A stretch of DNA of 64,000 nucleotides, taken from the NCBI GenBank assembly GCA_003138355.1, contig PLFX01000025.1, forward strand, positions 1 through 64,000, in the 5' to 3' direction. Below are positions 43,599 through 51,955 of this stretch, in pieces. A program made the position numbers and the translations under genes. The DNA is from Solirubrobacterales bacterium (GTDB lineage Bacteria > Actinomycetota > Thermoleophilia > Solirubrobacterales > Solirubrobacteraceae). Numbering within the stretch: the first letter of the stretch is position 1; each line of letters starts with the position of its first letter. The notes beneath the pieces were generated by a model, which saw only the letters and a program-made list of their open reading frames with translations, ran no database searches and was not told the origin of the DNA.

Positions 43599-45325
43599 CC
43601 TTGGCTCCGCTCTGCCGCGGCCGTCGCGAGCCGGCTGTCCAGCATCGCAACGATATCGGCGGCGAGCTCGGCGACCGGGCGGTCCGAGCGCAGTACAAGA
43701 TGATGCTGGGGCGCGATGTCGGCCTCGAGCGGCTCGAAGCGCTCAGCGAGCCGCGCGGCCAACGAGGGTCCTGCGTCCGAGGCGCGGTGCGGATCGGCGA
43801 GCCGCGCGCGTGCGCGACGCCGCAGGACGTCCACGGGCGCTCTGCATTCGCAGAAGATCGTCGGATGAGCCTCGCCAAACGCAGCCGCGAACGCCTCGCG
43901 GGCGTTGCGCTGCCCGAAGGTTGCGTCGACGATCACGCCGCTGCTGCCCGCAAGCTGCGCGGCGGCCTCCCGGCCGAGCTCGCTGTAGGTCCGCTTGCCG
44001 ACCTCCGTGGCATATGCCTCACGGGGAGCGCGGGCGGTGAGCGCGACGCCGGCGATCGACTCGCGCGTCTCGTCGACAGAAACGACCCGCAGTCCGGACT
44101 GGTCGGCAAGCGTCTGCGCCAGCGTCGATTTACCGGCCGCCGGCGGACCGCATACCACGAGCGCGAGCGGGAGGCGCGCCTGCCAGGCGAGGCGCTCACC
44201 GAGCGCGAAGAGCTCGCGTGCGTCGTCGCACGCGCAGGCCCGCATCGCGGCCGGCGCGCTCGTGTCGACGCTGAGCAGCGCGGCAACCTTCGCGCGTACG
44301 AGCGCCTTGATCGACGCGTGAAATGCGATCAGCTCGGGCGGCCCCGCGTCGCCGCCCGATGAGCGGTATTCGCCGACCAATGTCTGCGCCAGCTCCGCGT
44401 GGCCGGTTCGCGCCAAGTCCATCACGAGGAAGGCAAGGTCCTCGGCGACGTCGATCTCGCGGAATGCGCTGTCGAATTCCACGCAGTCGATCGCGCGAAC
44501 CTCCTCGCCGAGCAGGATGTGCTCGGCGCGCAGATCGCCATGGCACTCGCGGACGCGACCGGTCCTCGCGCGCCACCGCAGTAGTGGTGCGTGGCCCGCG
44601 AGGAAGGCATCGGCGAAGCGCTGGGTTGCGAGCACGCGCGCCGGGTCGAACAGCTCGTCATGGCGCAGCAGCTCTTCCGTGTTGCCGTCCACCGTGCGCG
44701 CGATTCCCGCGACAACCTCCGGATCACGGCGGCGCGGCGCGCTGGCCGCGTGAAATCGTGCGATCCGCCCCGCAACGGCACCAATGTCATGGTCCGAGGC
44801 CTGACCGCCGGCCAGCGCGGCTGCGAGTGTCGAGTCCTCGTCGAAGCGCCGCATCTCGACGAGGTAATCGACGGCGTCCTCGCAGTCCTGCCCGAGCTGC
44901 AGGCAGCCGCCGCGATTCACGATTGCCCTGACGCCAAGGTAGATGTCGCCGCCCAGGGGGCGGTTGAGCGCGACCTCGCGCTGGCACATGAGACGCCGGG
45001 CGGTGACGTTCCCGTAGTCGAGGAACGGGAGCACGAGCGGCTTCTTCAGCTTGTAGGCGCGATCGGCAACGAGGAACACCCACGAGACGTGGGTTTCGCG
45101 AAGGACGATCGGCTCCCGCGCGTCCGCGCCATAGAAGCTCGGGTCGCGCATTGCCGCAAGGATCTCGCCCGGTCCCGCAGGCCCGCCCGGGGGCGTCTCG
45201 ACGCGGCGGATCGCGTCGCCCCACGCCCACAGGTTGGTGCGGGTGAACTGCGAGTTGCTGTGCGAGTCGCGTTCATAGAGGAAGCGCTCGCTCGTCCCTG
45301 CACGGGTTTGGCTCTGCTCAGCCAC
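43595..45325 (-). CDS. APH-like kinase fused to a P-loop kinase
   Basis: 576 aa. The N-terminal about 350 residues resemble aminoglycoside phosphotransferases, with ECHGDLRAEHILLG (catalytic loop HGDL) and EFDSAFREIDVAEDLAFL (metal-binding Asp). The C-terminal 190 residues are an AAA_33-type kinase with Walker A CGPPAAGKSTLAQTLADQ. Such bifunctional proteins are common beside universal-stress and phosphoketolase genes, but no substrate is established. It heads the four-gene leftward operon with the acyl-CoA synthetase fusion, xfp and ackA. The start is a GTG without a clear ribosome site; an internal ATG (MRDPSFYG, near residue 60) is possible. Confidence 0.8.
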   Translation of the reverse strand: MAEQSQTRAGTSERFLYERDSHSNSQFTRTNLWAWGDAIRRVETPPGGPAGPGEILAAMRDPSFYGADAREPIVLRETHVSWVFLVADRAYKLKKPLVLPFLDYGNVTARRLMCQREVALNRPLGGDIYLGVRAIVNRGGCLQLGQDCEDAVDYLVEMRRFDEDSTLAAALAGGQASDHDIGAVAGRIARFHAASAPRRRDPEVVAGIARTVDGNTEELLRHDELFDPARVLATQRFADAFLAGHAPLLRWRARTGRVRECHGDLRAEHILLGEEVRAIDCVEFDSAFREIDVAEDLAFLVMDLARTGHAELAQTLVGEYRSSGGDAGPPELIAFHASIKALVRAKVAALLSVDTSAPAAMRACACDDARELFALGERLAWQARLPLALVVCGPPAAGKSTLAQTLADQSGLRVVSVDETRESIAGVALTARAPREAYATEVGKRTYSELGREAAAQLAGSSGVIVDATFGQRNAREAFAAAFGEAHPTIFCECRAPVDVLRRRARARLADPHRASDAGPSLAARLAERFEPLEADIAPQHHLVLRSDRPVAELAADIVAMLDSRLATAAAERSQG

Positions 45326-45492
45326 TCGAGCGATGATCGCCGCTATCGCCTGCTGACTGCATCGTGCGCGCGCCGCGCGGGCGCTCCGCTGAAACTACTG
45401 ATGGCGGCAGACGCTCGCGTCCAACGCACCGCGGAGCGGCGATATGCGGGTGTATCGTCAAGCCCCGGACGGGGTTGACGGAGGACCGCCAG

Positions 45493-47202
45493 ATGACAGA
45501 GAAGCTCAACAGCGAACGGCTTCGCACCCTGATCGACGTCGGTGGCTTCATCGTCTCCGAGCTCGACCTCGATACGCTGCTGCGCCGCGTACTTGACGCT
45601 GCCCTCGAGCTGACCGGCGCTCGTTACGCGGCCCTCGGCGTGCTCAACGCGGAGCGCAGCGAGCTCGAGCGGTTCATGACGGCCGGGATCGATGAGGACG
45701 CGCAGCGGCGCATCGGCGAGTTGCCACACGGGCGCGGGGTGCTCGGCGTGCTGATCGACGACCCGAAGCCGCTGCGCCTTAAGCGGGTGGGCGGGCACCC
45801 TGCCTCGTACGGCTTCCCCATGGGCCACCCGCCGATGGAGTCCTTCCTCGGCGTCCCGGTCTTCATCAGCGGCGAGGCGTGGGGCAACCTGTACTTGACC
45901 GAGAAGGAGGGTGGCGAGTTCGACGAGGCTGATGAGGAGGCGATTGTCGTGCTCGCGCGCTGGGCGGGCATCGCCGTGGAGAACGCGCGGCTCTATCACG
46001 ACATCGAGAACCAGCGCGTCGAGCTAGAACGCGCTGTCGCGGGCTTGCGCGCGACCCAGGCGGTCGCGCTCGCCGTCGGCGCCGAGGTCGATCTCGAACG
46101 CTCGCTTGAGCTGATCGTCAAGCGCGGGCGCGCTCTGGTCGAAGCGCGTACCGTCGTCATCATGCTTCTGCAGGGCGACGAGCTGGTCGTCGCTGCGATG
46201 GCCGGTCACGGCGCCAGTAGCGGCGACCTGCGGATCCCCGTTGACGGATCCACCTCTGGCCAGGTCATGCTCCGCGGTCGCTCCGAGCGCATCGACGAGG
46301 TCGCCTCGCGGTTGCTCATCAGCGCGGATAAGTTGGGCGTCCCCGATGCGCACAGCGCATTGATCGTCCCGCTGGCGTATCGCGACGAGCCGCTCGGCGT
46401 ACTGCTGGCATTCGACCGCACCCCCGGTGCGCAGCCCTTCACCGACGAGGACGAGCGCGCGCTCAAGGCGTTCGCCGCGAGCGCAGCCACCGCCGTCGTG
46501 ATCGCGCAAAGCGTCGAGAAGCAGCGGTTGCGCGACACGCTCGCTGCCTCCGAGCAGGAACGCCGGCGCTGGGCGCGCGAGCTGCACGATGAGACCCTCC
46601 AAGCACTGGGCGGCTTGCGCGTGCTCCTCTCGTCTGCGCGCCGGGTCGGGACGCTCGATGCCCTGGTCGGAGCGACCGGTCAAGCGCTTGAGCAGATCGA
46701 GCAAGAGATCACGAACCTTCGCGCGATCATCACCGAGCTGCGCCCGGCGGCGCTCGACGAACTCGGCCTCGCGGCGGCGCTGGACGCGCTATTCGAACGC
46801 CATCGCGCCGTCAACGACCTCGACATCAACGCCGAGATCGAGATCCCGGACGCGGTCGAGATCGGCGGTGAGCTCGAAGCGACCGTCTATCGCGTGATCC
46901 AGGAGGCTCTGACGAACATTGCTAAGCACGCGCGCGCCAAGCACGTCAACGTCACCGTGCAAGCGGAGGACGGACGGATCAGCCTCGCCGTGATCGACGA
47001 CGGGCGCGGCTTCGCCGTCGATCAGCGCGCGCAGGGCTTCGGCGTCATCGGCATGCAGGAGCGCGTCGCCGTCTCCGGCGGGGAGCTCTCGATCAAGTCG
47101 GCGGGAGGGCGGACCGCGGTGCGGGCCTGGCTGCCGCTGGCTCAGCGCGCACGCGCGTCGCTTGCGAGCTCCGCGGCGAGCAGACCCCGGCTCAACGCGT
47201 AG
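45493..47202 (+). CDS. DevS-like sensor histidine kinase (GAF-GAF-HisKA_3-HATPase)
   Basis: 569 aa starting MTEKLNSERLRTLIDVGGFI, with GGAGG upstream. GAF-A (about 20-165) carries GVLGVLIDDPKPLRL and GFPMGHPPMESFLGVPV followed by GNLYLTEKEGG, a close match to mycobacterial DevS/DosT; one His of the DevS heme-ligand region is kept. GAF-B covers about 190-345. The dimerisation helix has the phospho-acceptor His in RRWARELHDETLQALGGLR. HATPase motifs follow (QEALTNIAKHA, DDGRGF, GFGVIGMQERV). No membrane span, so a cytoplasmic sensor, possibly of O2, NO or redox. Its 3' end overlaps the convergent response-regulator gene by 61 bp. Confidence 0.88.
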   Translation: MTEKLNSERLRTLIDVGGFIVSELDLDTLLRRVLDAALELTGARYAALGVLNAERSELERFMTAGIDEDAQRRIGELPHGRGVLGVLIDDPKPLRLKRVGGHPASYGFPMGHPPMESFLGVPVFISGEAWGNLYLTEKEGGEFDEADEEAIVVLARWAGIAVENARLYHDIENQRVELERAVAGLRATQAVALAVGAEVDLERSLELIVKRGRALVEARTVVIMLLQGDELVVAAMAGHGASSGDLRIPVDGSTSGQVMLRGRSERIDEVASRLLISADKLGVPDAHSALIVPLAYRDEPLGVLLAFDRTPGAQPFTDEDERALKAFAASAATAVVIAQSVEKQRLRDTLAASEQERRRWARELHDETLQALGGLRVLLSSARRVGTLDALVGATGQALEQIEQEITNLRAIITELRPAALDELGLAAALDALFERHRAVNDLDINAEIEIPDAVEIGGELEATVYRVIQEALTNIAKHARAKHVNVTVQAEDGRISLAVIDDGRGFAVDQRAQGFGVIGMQERVAVSGGELSIKSAGGRTAVRAWLPLAQRARASLASSAASRPRLNA

Positions 47203-47891
47203 CGCACGAGCTCTGCCCGCGTGGTGAGCCCGAGCTTTCGGTGAATGCTCGCTCGATGCGACTCGACGGTGCGGACGGAAAGCCCGAGCAACCCGCCGAT
47301 CTCGGAGTTCGTATGTCCCAGTCCGATCAGGCGCAGCACCTCGAGCTCGCGTCCGCTGAGCCCGTCGCTGCCACTCTCGTAGACGCGGATCAGCTGCTCG
47401 AGCTCGGGGGCGATGAAGCTCTCGCCGCGCGCTGCGGCGCGAACCGCGCGTCCGAGGTCCCGCTCGGCCCAGTCGGTCAGGACGTAGGCGCTCGCGCCGG
47501 CGGCCAGGACCTCGCGTGCGAAGCGCGGATCGTCGGTCATCGTCGTCACGACGATCGCGGTCTCGGGGGCCCGCGTGCGCAGATCGCGAATCACGCCGAG
47601 GATCGATCCCGCGGGCACGCCGACGTCGAGGATCAGAACGTGTGGCCCCTGCGCCTGGACCTGGCGCATCGCCGTCGTCAGGTCAGCCGCTTCGCCGACG
47701 ACCTGGAGCTCGCCGTCGGAATCGAGCACTCCGCGCAGGCTCCGCCGCACGAACGCGTGATCGTCCGCCAGCAGGATGCTGATCGCTGAATAGTGTGCGA
47801 CGGCCGCGCCGTCCGCCGGTACGGCGCGCAGCCAGCTACGCTCGGTGCGCCCGCCGCCGGCCGCCGGATCTGTGATTTCCCGTGGAGTCAT
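47142..47891 (-). CDS. NarL/LuxR-type response regulator with altered receiver
   Basis: About 249 aa from the ATG at 47891; the first about 35 residues are unconserved. The receiver has the acidic pair (ILLADDHAFV) and phospho-acceptor Asp in ILDVGVPAG, but the invariant Lys (YVLKD in relatives) is Thr: SAYVLTDWAE. The output is a LuxR HTH (LSGRELEVLRLIGLGHTNSE, then SVRTVESHRASIHRKL). It is paralogous to the regulator at 48001 and closely tied to the DevS-like kinase by a 61-bp convergent 3' overlap. The Lys change suggests altered or phosphorylation-independent switching. Confidence 0.85.
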   Translation of the reverse strand: MTPREITDPAAGGGRTERSWLRAVPADGAAVAHYSAISILLADDHAFVRRSLRGVLDSDGELQVVGEAADLTTAMRQVQAQGPHVLILDVGVPAGSILGVIRDLRTRAPETAIVVTTMTDDPRFAREVLAAGASAYVLTDWAERDLGRAVRAAARGESFIAPELEQLIRVYESGSDGLSGRELEVLRLIGLGHTNSEIGGLLGLSVRTVESHRASIHRKLGLTTRAELVRYALSRGLLAAELASDARAR

Positions 47892-48000
47892 CTCTGATCC
47901 GCCGATCGAACCACCGACGAGGGCTGCTGCCATCGTGGCTGGTTCCGCGATCGCCTGCGGGCTATTACTGTTTGCCGCTGCCGTCGCTCGCGCGGGCGAG

Positions 48001-48630
48001 CTACTCGTCGGTGTTGACGAGGCCGCGCTGGAGCGCGTAACGGACCAGCTCCGCGCGCGAGGATACGCGCAGCTTCTGCTGGATGTGAGAGCGATGGGTC
48101 TCGACCGTGCGGACCGAGAGGAACAGCTGCTCGGCGATCTCGGAGTTCGTGTGTCCGAGCGCGATGAGGCGCAACACCTCCACTTCGCGCTCGCTGAGGT
48201 CGTCGGGCGGGCCGGGCGGCGGCTCGCGAGCGATTCGCGCGCCCAGTGCGGGGTTCAGATATGTCTCGCCGGCTGCAGCGCGCCGCACGGCCTCGACGAG
48301 CTCGGCGTCGGCGGCCTCCTTGAGCACGTAGCCGATCGCGCCGGCGCTCAGCGCCTGTCGCGCGAATGCCGGCTCCTCCTGCATCGTCAGGATGACGATC
48401 TGCGTCTCCGGAGCCTCGTTGCGGAGCACTGGAATCGCGTCGAGGCTCGAGCCGCCGGGCATGTTGAGGTCGAGCACGAGCACGCCCGGATGGTGGCCGC
48501 GAACGTAGCGCCGCGCGGCTTCTACGTCGCCGGCTTCGGCCACGACCTCGAAGTCGGGCTCCGCTTCGAGCAGCAGCCGCAGGCCGCTTCGAACGACCGC
48601 GTGGTCGTCGGCGATCACGATCCGGATCAT
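48001..48630 (-). CDS. NarL/LuxR-type response regulator
   Basis: 209 aa from the ATG at 48630 (MIRIVIADDHAVVRSGLRLL), chosen because GGGGGAGG lies upstream; longer frames are rejected. A complete receiver: acidic pair, Asp in VLDLNMPGG, Thr in ILTMQEE and Lys in YVLKEAAD. The LuxR HTH is LSEREVEVLRLIALGHTNSE and SVRTVETHRSHIQQKL. It is probably the cognate partner of the GAF kinase at 45493, with which it forms a DevRS-like system. Same strand as the altered regulator downstream; gap 109 bp. Confidence 0.88.
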   Translation of the reverse strand: MIRIVIADDHAVVRSGLRLLLEAEPDFEVVAEAGDVEAARRYVRGHHPGVLVLDLNMPGGSSLDAIPVLRNEAPETQIVILTMQEEPAFARQALSAGAIGYVLKEAADAELVEAVRRAAAGETYLNPALGARIAREPPPGPPDDLSEREVEVLRLIALGHTNSEIAEQLFLSVRTVETHRSHIQQKLRVSSRAELVRYALQRGLVNTDE

Positions 48631-48752
48631 CGCGTTCGGCGCCTCCCCCGCATTCCCGCTCATATTCATGCACGCTATCGCGCGCGACAGCGCCGTGCGT
48701 GATACCGCTGCCCCGACGCGCGGTGGGTCCCGCAGTTGGTCGATGGCGCCGC

Positions 48753-48758
48753 TACGCT
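48753..48758 (+). promoter_or_regulatory. -10 hexamer TACGCT of the FAD oxidoreductase
   Basis: TACGCT ends exactly 8 nt before the ATG at 48767, with no Shine-Dalgarno, predicting a leaderless transcript. Confidence 0.5.
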
Positions 48759-48766
48759 GTGGCGGA

Positions 48767-49909
48767 ATGGGCACGCGGCCGCCACTCGCTGTTCTGATTG
48801 CCGGCGGCGGTGTCGCGGCGCTGGAGGCGGCACTCGCCCTGCGCGATCTCGCCGGTGATCTCGTGTCCCTGCGCATCCTCGCGCCCAATGGGGACTTCGG
48901 CTACCGACCGCTCAGCGTCCGTGAGCCGTTCGCCCACGCGAAGGCTGCGCGCTACTCGCTGTCCGAGCTCGCTGCGTCCGCGGGTGCCGAGCTGATCGAG
49001 GGCGAGTTCGCCTATCTGGAGGCCGATCGGCGTGTGGCGATAACCGCCTCCGGCGACGAGCTCCCCTACGACGCGCTCTTGCTCGGCCTCGGCGCGAGGA
49101 CCAAGGACGCCTTCCCGCACGTGACCACGATCGACGCCGGGCATATGGATGAGCTCCTCCACGGTCTCGTCCAGGATGTCGAGGACGGCTACGCGCGCAG
49201 CGTCGCGTTCGCATCGCCCGCACGCCAAGGCTGGTCGCTGCCGCTTTACGAGCTGGCGCTGATGACCGCGGCGCGCGCCCACGACATGGGCGTAGCGGTC
49301 GAGCTGACCGTCGTGACCCCCGAGGCGTCGCCGCTCGCGTTCTTCGGCGAGCGCGCGAGTCAGGCTGTTGCGACGCTCCTCGACGAAGCCGGCGTTGGCG
49401 TGATCGCCGGCGTTGACGCGCACGTGCCCGAGGCCGGGGAGCTGCTCCTGATGCCCGGCGGGCGGACGCTCAACGCGAGTCGCATCGTCGCGCTGCCCGA
49501 GCTCTTCGGACCCGCGGTCCGCGGCCTGCCAACGGGTGAGCATGGCTTCATCCCGGTCGACGGGAATGGGCGCGTGCGCGGAGTCGAAGATGTCTGGGCG
49601 GCGGGAGACGCGACCGACTGCCCCGTCAAGTTCGGCGGCCTCGCAGCGCAGCAGGCCGATGTTGCGGCGGCTTCGATCGCCGCTGCCGCGGGAGCGGATG
49701 TCGCCACACCGAGTGACCAGCCGGAGATCCACGCGATCCTCCTCACCGGCCGGGAACCGCGCTACCTCAGCGCCCGGCTCGTCGGCGGGAAGGGCTTCGA
49801 CGGCGAGCTCACGAAAGAGCCGACCTGGCAGCCCGTCGCGAAGGTGAACGCGCGCTACCTCACCGCCTACCTCGACGAAGCCACTCCACTCGCGGCAGGC
49901 CCGGGCTAG
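48767..49909 (+). CDS. NAD(P)/FAD-dependent oxidoreductase (SQR/NDH-2-like)
   Basis: 380 aa starting MGTRPPLAVLIAGGGVAALE, a Rossmann FAD motif. Other features are DALLLGLGAR, a central second nucleotide region (VELTVVTPEASPLAFFGERA) and the FAD-closing VWAAGDATDCPVKFGGLAAQ. The pattern resembles sulfide:quinone reductases and type II NADH dehydrogenases, but I do not see the conserved Cys pair of SQR, so sulfide is unlikely. Peripheral membrane association is possible. A leaderless start is supported by the hexamer 8 nt upstream. It converges on the G1-peptidase gene with a 27-bp gap. Confidence 0.8.
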   Translation: MGTRPPLAVLIAGGGVAALEAALALRDLAGDLVSLRILAPNGDFGYRPLSVREPFAHAKAARYSLSELAASAGAELIEGEFAYLEADRRVAITASGDELPYDALLLGLGARTKDAFPHVTTIDAGHMDELLHGLVQDVEDGYARSVAFASPARQGWSLPLYELALMTAARAHDMGVAVELTVVTPEASPLAFFGERASQAVATLLDEAGVGVIAGVDAHVPEAGELLLMPGGRTLNASRIVALPELFGPAVRGLPTGEHGFIPVDGNGRVRGVEDVWAAGDATDCPVKFGGLAAQQADVAAASIAAAAGADVATPSDQPEIHAILLTGREPRYLSARLVGGKGFDGELTKEPTWQPVAKVNARYLTAYLDEATPLAAGPG

Positions 49910-49936
49910 GCCGCCCGGGCGGTCGCCCCGAGCCCG

Positions 49937-51715
49937 CTAGCTGCTCGCGGACCAGGCGTCGGTGAAGCCGCTCCCGCCCGGGCTGCTCAGCGCGCCGGGC
50001 GACGCGAGCAGCGTCGAGTCTGTGGAGGAGCTGACCATCTCGATCGGCTCGCTCCCAAGCGCTCTGATCGACTGCGCCCCGCTGGTCGTCGTCGCGGTGG
50101 CATTCGTGAACTGGACCGTGCCGAAGTTGGCAAGTGGCGTGATTCCGCATTGGTCCTCGCCGGTGCAGACCTCGGGGCGCTCGACGATCCACTCCGCGGA
50201 GGACTCCTCTGGCGCCGTCCAGTTGAAGGTGGTGCTGAAGGTCCAAGCGCGGGGCGAGGTCTTGTCTTGCATGTAGATCGTCCAGACGTCGCTCGCGCTG
50301 ACCGAGACGCTCGCTGTCATCGCGTCGCCGGCCGCGACGGGGCAGCCTGCCAGCGAGAGCGGCGTGCACTGCCACGGCGCGTCCGTCTGTTGCTGTCCCA
50401 ACGTGACCGCAGCACCGCGGTGCACAACGCTGTCGCCGTACATCTCGTACCACGCGCCGTAGCTGGCCGTTGTGCCCGTGCAGTCAGCCTCCGTCCCGTC
50501 CTGCTCGACGGTTGCGTCGTTGACCCCGTCGATCCCGACCCACTGCGACGAGAGGGTGTCCGCCTGGCCGCTCGGGCAGGTCAGGGTTGGAACAGTCCAG
50601 CTCGCGGTGACCGCGCTGTACGTCGTTCCACTCGCGGCGTAGCCCGACCAGTTCTCTGCCAGTGCGTAGCCGACCGCCACGATCGCGGGGTTGCTCGCCA
50701 CGATGCCCGCTGAGCTCGTGAACACGGCCTCGTATTCGGAGAGGTTGTCCGTGGCGCTCGCGACGAACGAGTAGGTGTTCGAAGTCGCGCCGCTGATCGC
50801 CTGCCAGCTCGCCCCATGGTTGGTCGAGACCTGCCATTGGATGCTTGGCGCGGGGTTGCCCGTGGCCGTCGCCGTGAACGTTGCCGTCTGTCCGGTGCTG
50901 ACGCTCGTGTCCTGCGGCTGCTCGGTGACGGCGGGTGGACCCGTGATCGTTCCGCTCACGGTGAGCGTTGCGACGTCCGAAAGGACCGATCCGAGCGCGT
51001 TGGTGAACGCCGCGCGGAACTCGTCGCCGTTGAGGATCGAGCTCGCGACGAACGCAAGCGTGGGCTGCGTTGCGCCCGCGACGTCACTCCACGATGCGCC
51101 GCCGTTGTCCGAGATCTCCCACTGGACGCTCGGCGCCGGCTGCCCTGACGCAGTCGCGCCGAAGGTCACGGTTGCACCGGCGGCGGCGGTTTGGCTCGTC
51201 GGCTGGCTGACCACGAGCGGCGCGCTCTCGCCCGCGATCACCGAAAGCAGCGCGGGGGCCGTCGCGCGGCGGCCCCGGCGGTTGAGGAAGATCGCCCTGA
51301 ACTCGTCCCCGCTCTGGCCGGCGAGGGCCATGAACGAGAAGCGCGTCGCGTGTGCGCCGGCGATGGCGCGCCACCTGCGTCCGCCGTTGACGGAGATCTG
51401 CCACCGGACTCTCGGTCGCGGGCGGCCGCTGGCCTTAGCCGTGAACTGTGCGTGGCTACCCGGCGCGACGAGCACGTTGGCCGGCTGCAGCGTGATCGTC
51501 GGGGCAACGGTAGCCGCGCGACGGCTGCGGCCCCGCTGCGCATGCGGCGAGACGAGGTCGAGATGAACGACCTGCCGGCTCTGGGGCCTCAGCAGCGGAC
51601 CGGCAGTGCGCAGCTCCCTCGCGCTCGCCGATGCCGCCGCGGCCGAAACCCCGCCGACGATGGCGACCATCGCGACCCCTCGGCGCACCGCACTCTTCCA
51701 GCGGCAGCTCATCAT
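49937..51715 (-). CDS. Secreted G1-family (eqolisin-like) glutamic peptidase with Ig-like domains
   Basis: 592 aa. A signal peptide (about 1-30, ending AAAASASA) is followed by three Ig-like domains of about 90 aa, each with a QPxxxxVxxGxxxxFxA strand and an IQW/VRWQIS core. The C-terminal about 235 residues match peptidase G1: NWSGYAASGTTYSAVTASWT, the catalytic-type Gln in SSQWVGIDG and the catalytic-type Glu in SSAEWIVERPEV. G1 enzymes are acid-active endopeptidases best known from fungi. Export and Ig modules suggest surface display or secretion. Family assignment is strong by motif; activity is inferred. Confidence 0.82.
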   Translation of the reverse strand: MMSCRWKSAVRRGVAMVAIVGGVSAAAASASARELRTAGPLLRPQSRQVVHLDLVSPHAQRGRSRRAATVAPTITLQPANVLVAPGSHAQFTAKASGRPRPRVRWQISVNGGRRWRAIAGAHATRFSFMALAGQSGDEFRAIFLNRRGRRATAPALLSVIAGESAPLVVSQPTSQTAAAGATVTFGATASGQPAPSVQWEISDNGGASWSDVAGATQPTLAFVASSILNGDEFRAAFTNALGSVLSDVATLTVSGTITGPPAVTEQPQDTSVSTGQTATFTATATGNPAPSIQWQVSTNHGASWQAISGATSNTYSFVASATDNLSEYEAVFTSSAGIVASNPAIVAVGYALAENWSGYAASGTTYSAVTASWTVPTLTCPSGQADTLSSQWVGIDGVNDATVEQDGTEADCTGTTASYGAWYEMYGDSVVHRGAAVTLGQQQTDAPWQCTPLSLAGCPVAAGDAMTASVSVSASDVWTIYMQDKTSPRAWTFSTTFNWTAPEESSAEWIVERPEVCTGEDQCGITPLANFGTVQFTNATATTTSGAQSIRALGSEPIEMVSSSTDSTLLASPGALSSPGGSGFTDAWSASS

Positions 51716-51955
51716 CTGAGTGTCTTATCGGACGTCGCCGACGTGTCCAGGAGGGCCTCGACGCTTACTCAACCTCCTGACCGCTTTGTACACGCGGGTC
51801 GATCTCGCGCGAGTAACGAAACAGGTCACAAGCAGCGATCAGCGACGGCGGGGCGGCCACGATCGGCTGGGATCCCGAAACGCCGAAGGACGCCTGACCA
51901 GCATCGCCTAGCGCTGGCGGCGGCGCTCGCAACCGGCTAGGCTCGCGGCGGTCCG

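Noticed and set aside
45364-45492. Upstream extension of the histidine kinase by 43 codons
   Set aside because: Arg/Gly-rich, unconserved; GGAGG directly before the ATG at 45493 and the DevS-like N-terminus fix the start there.
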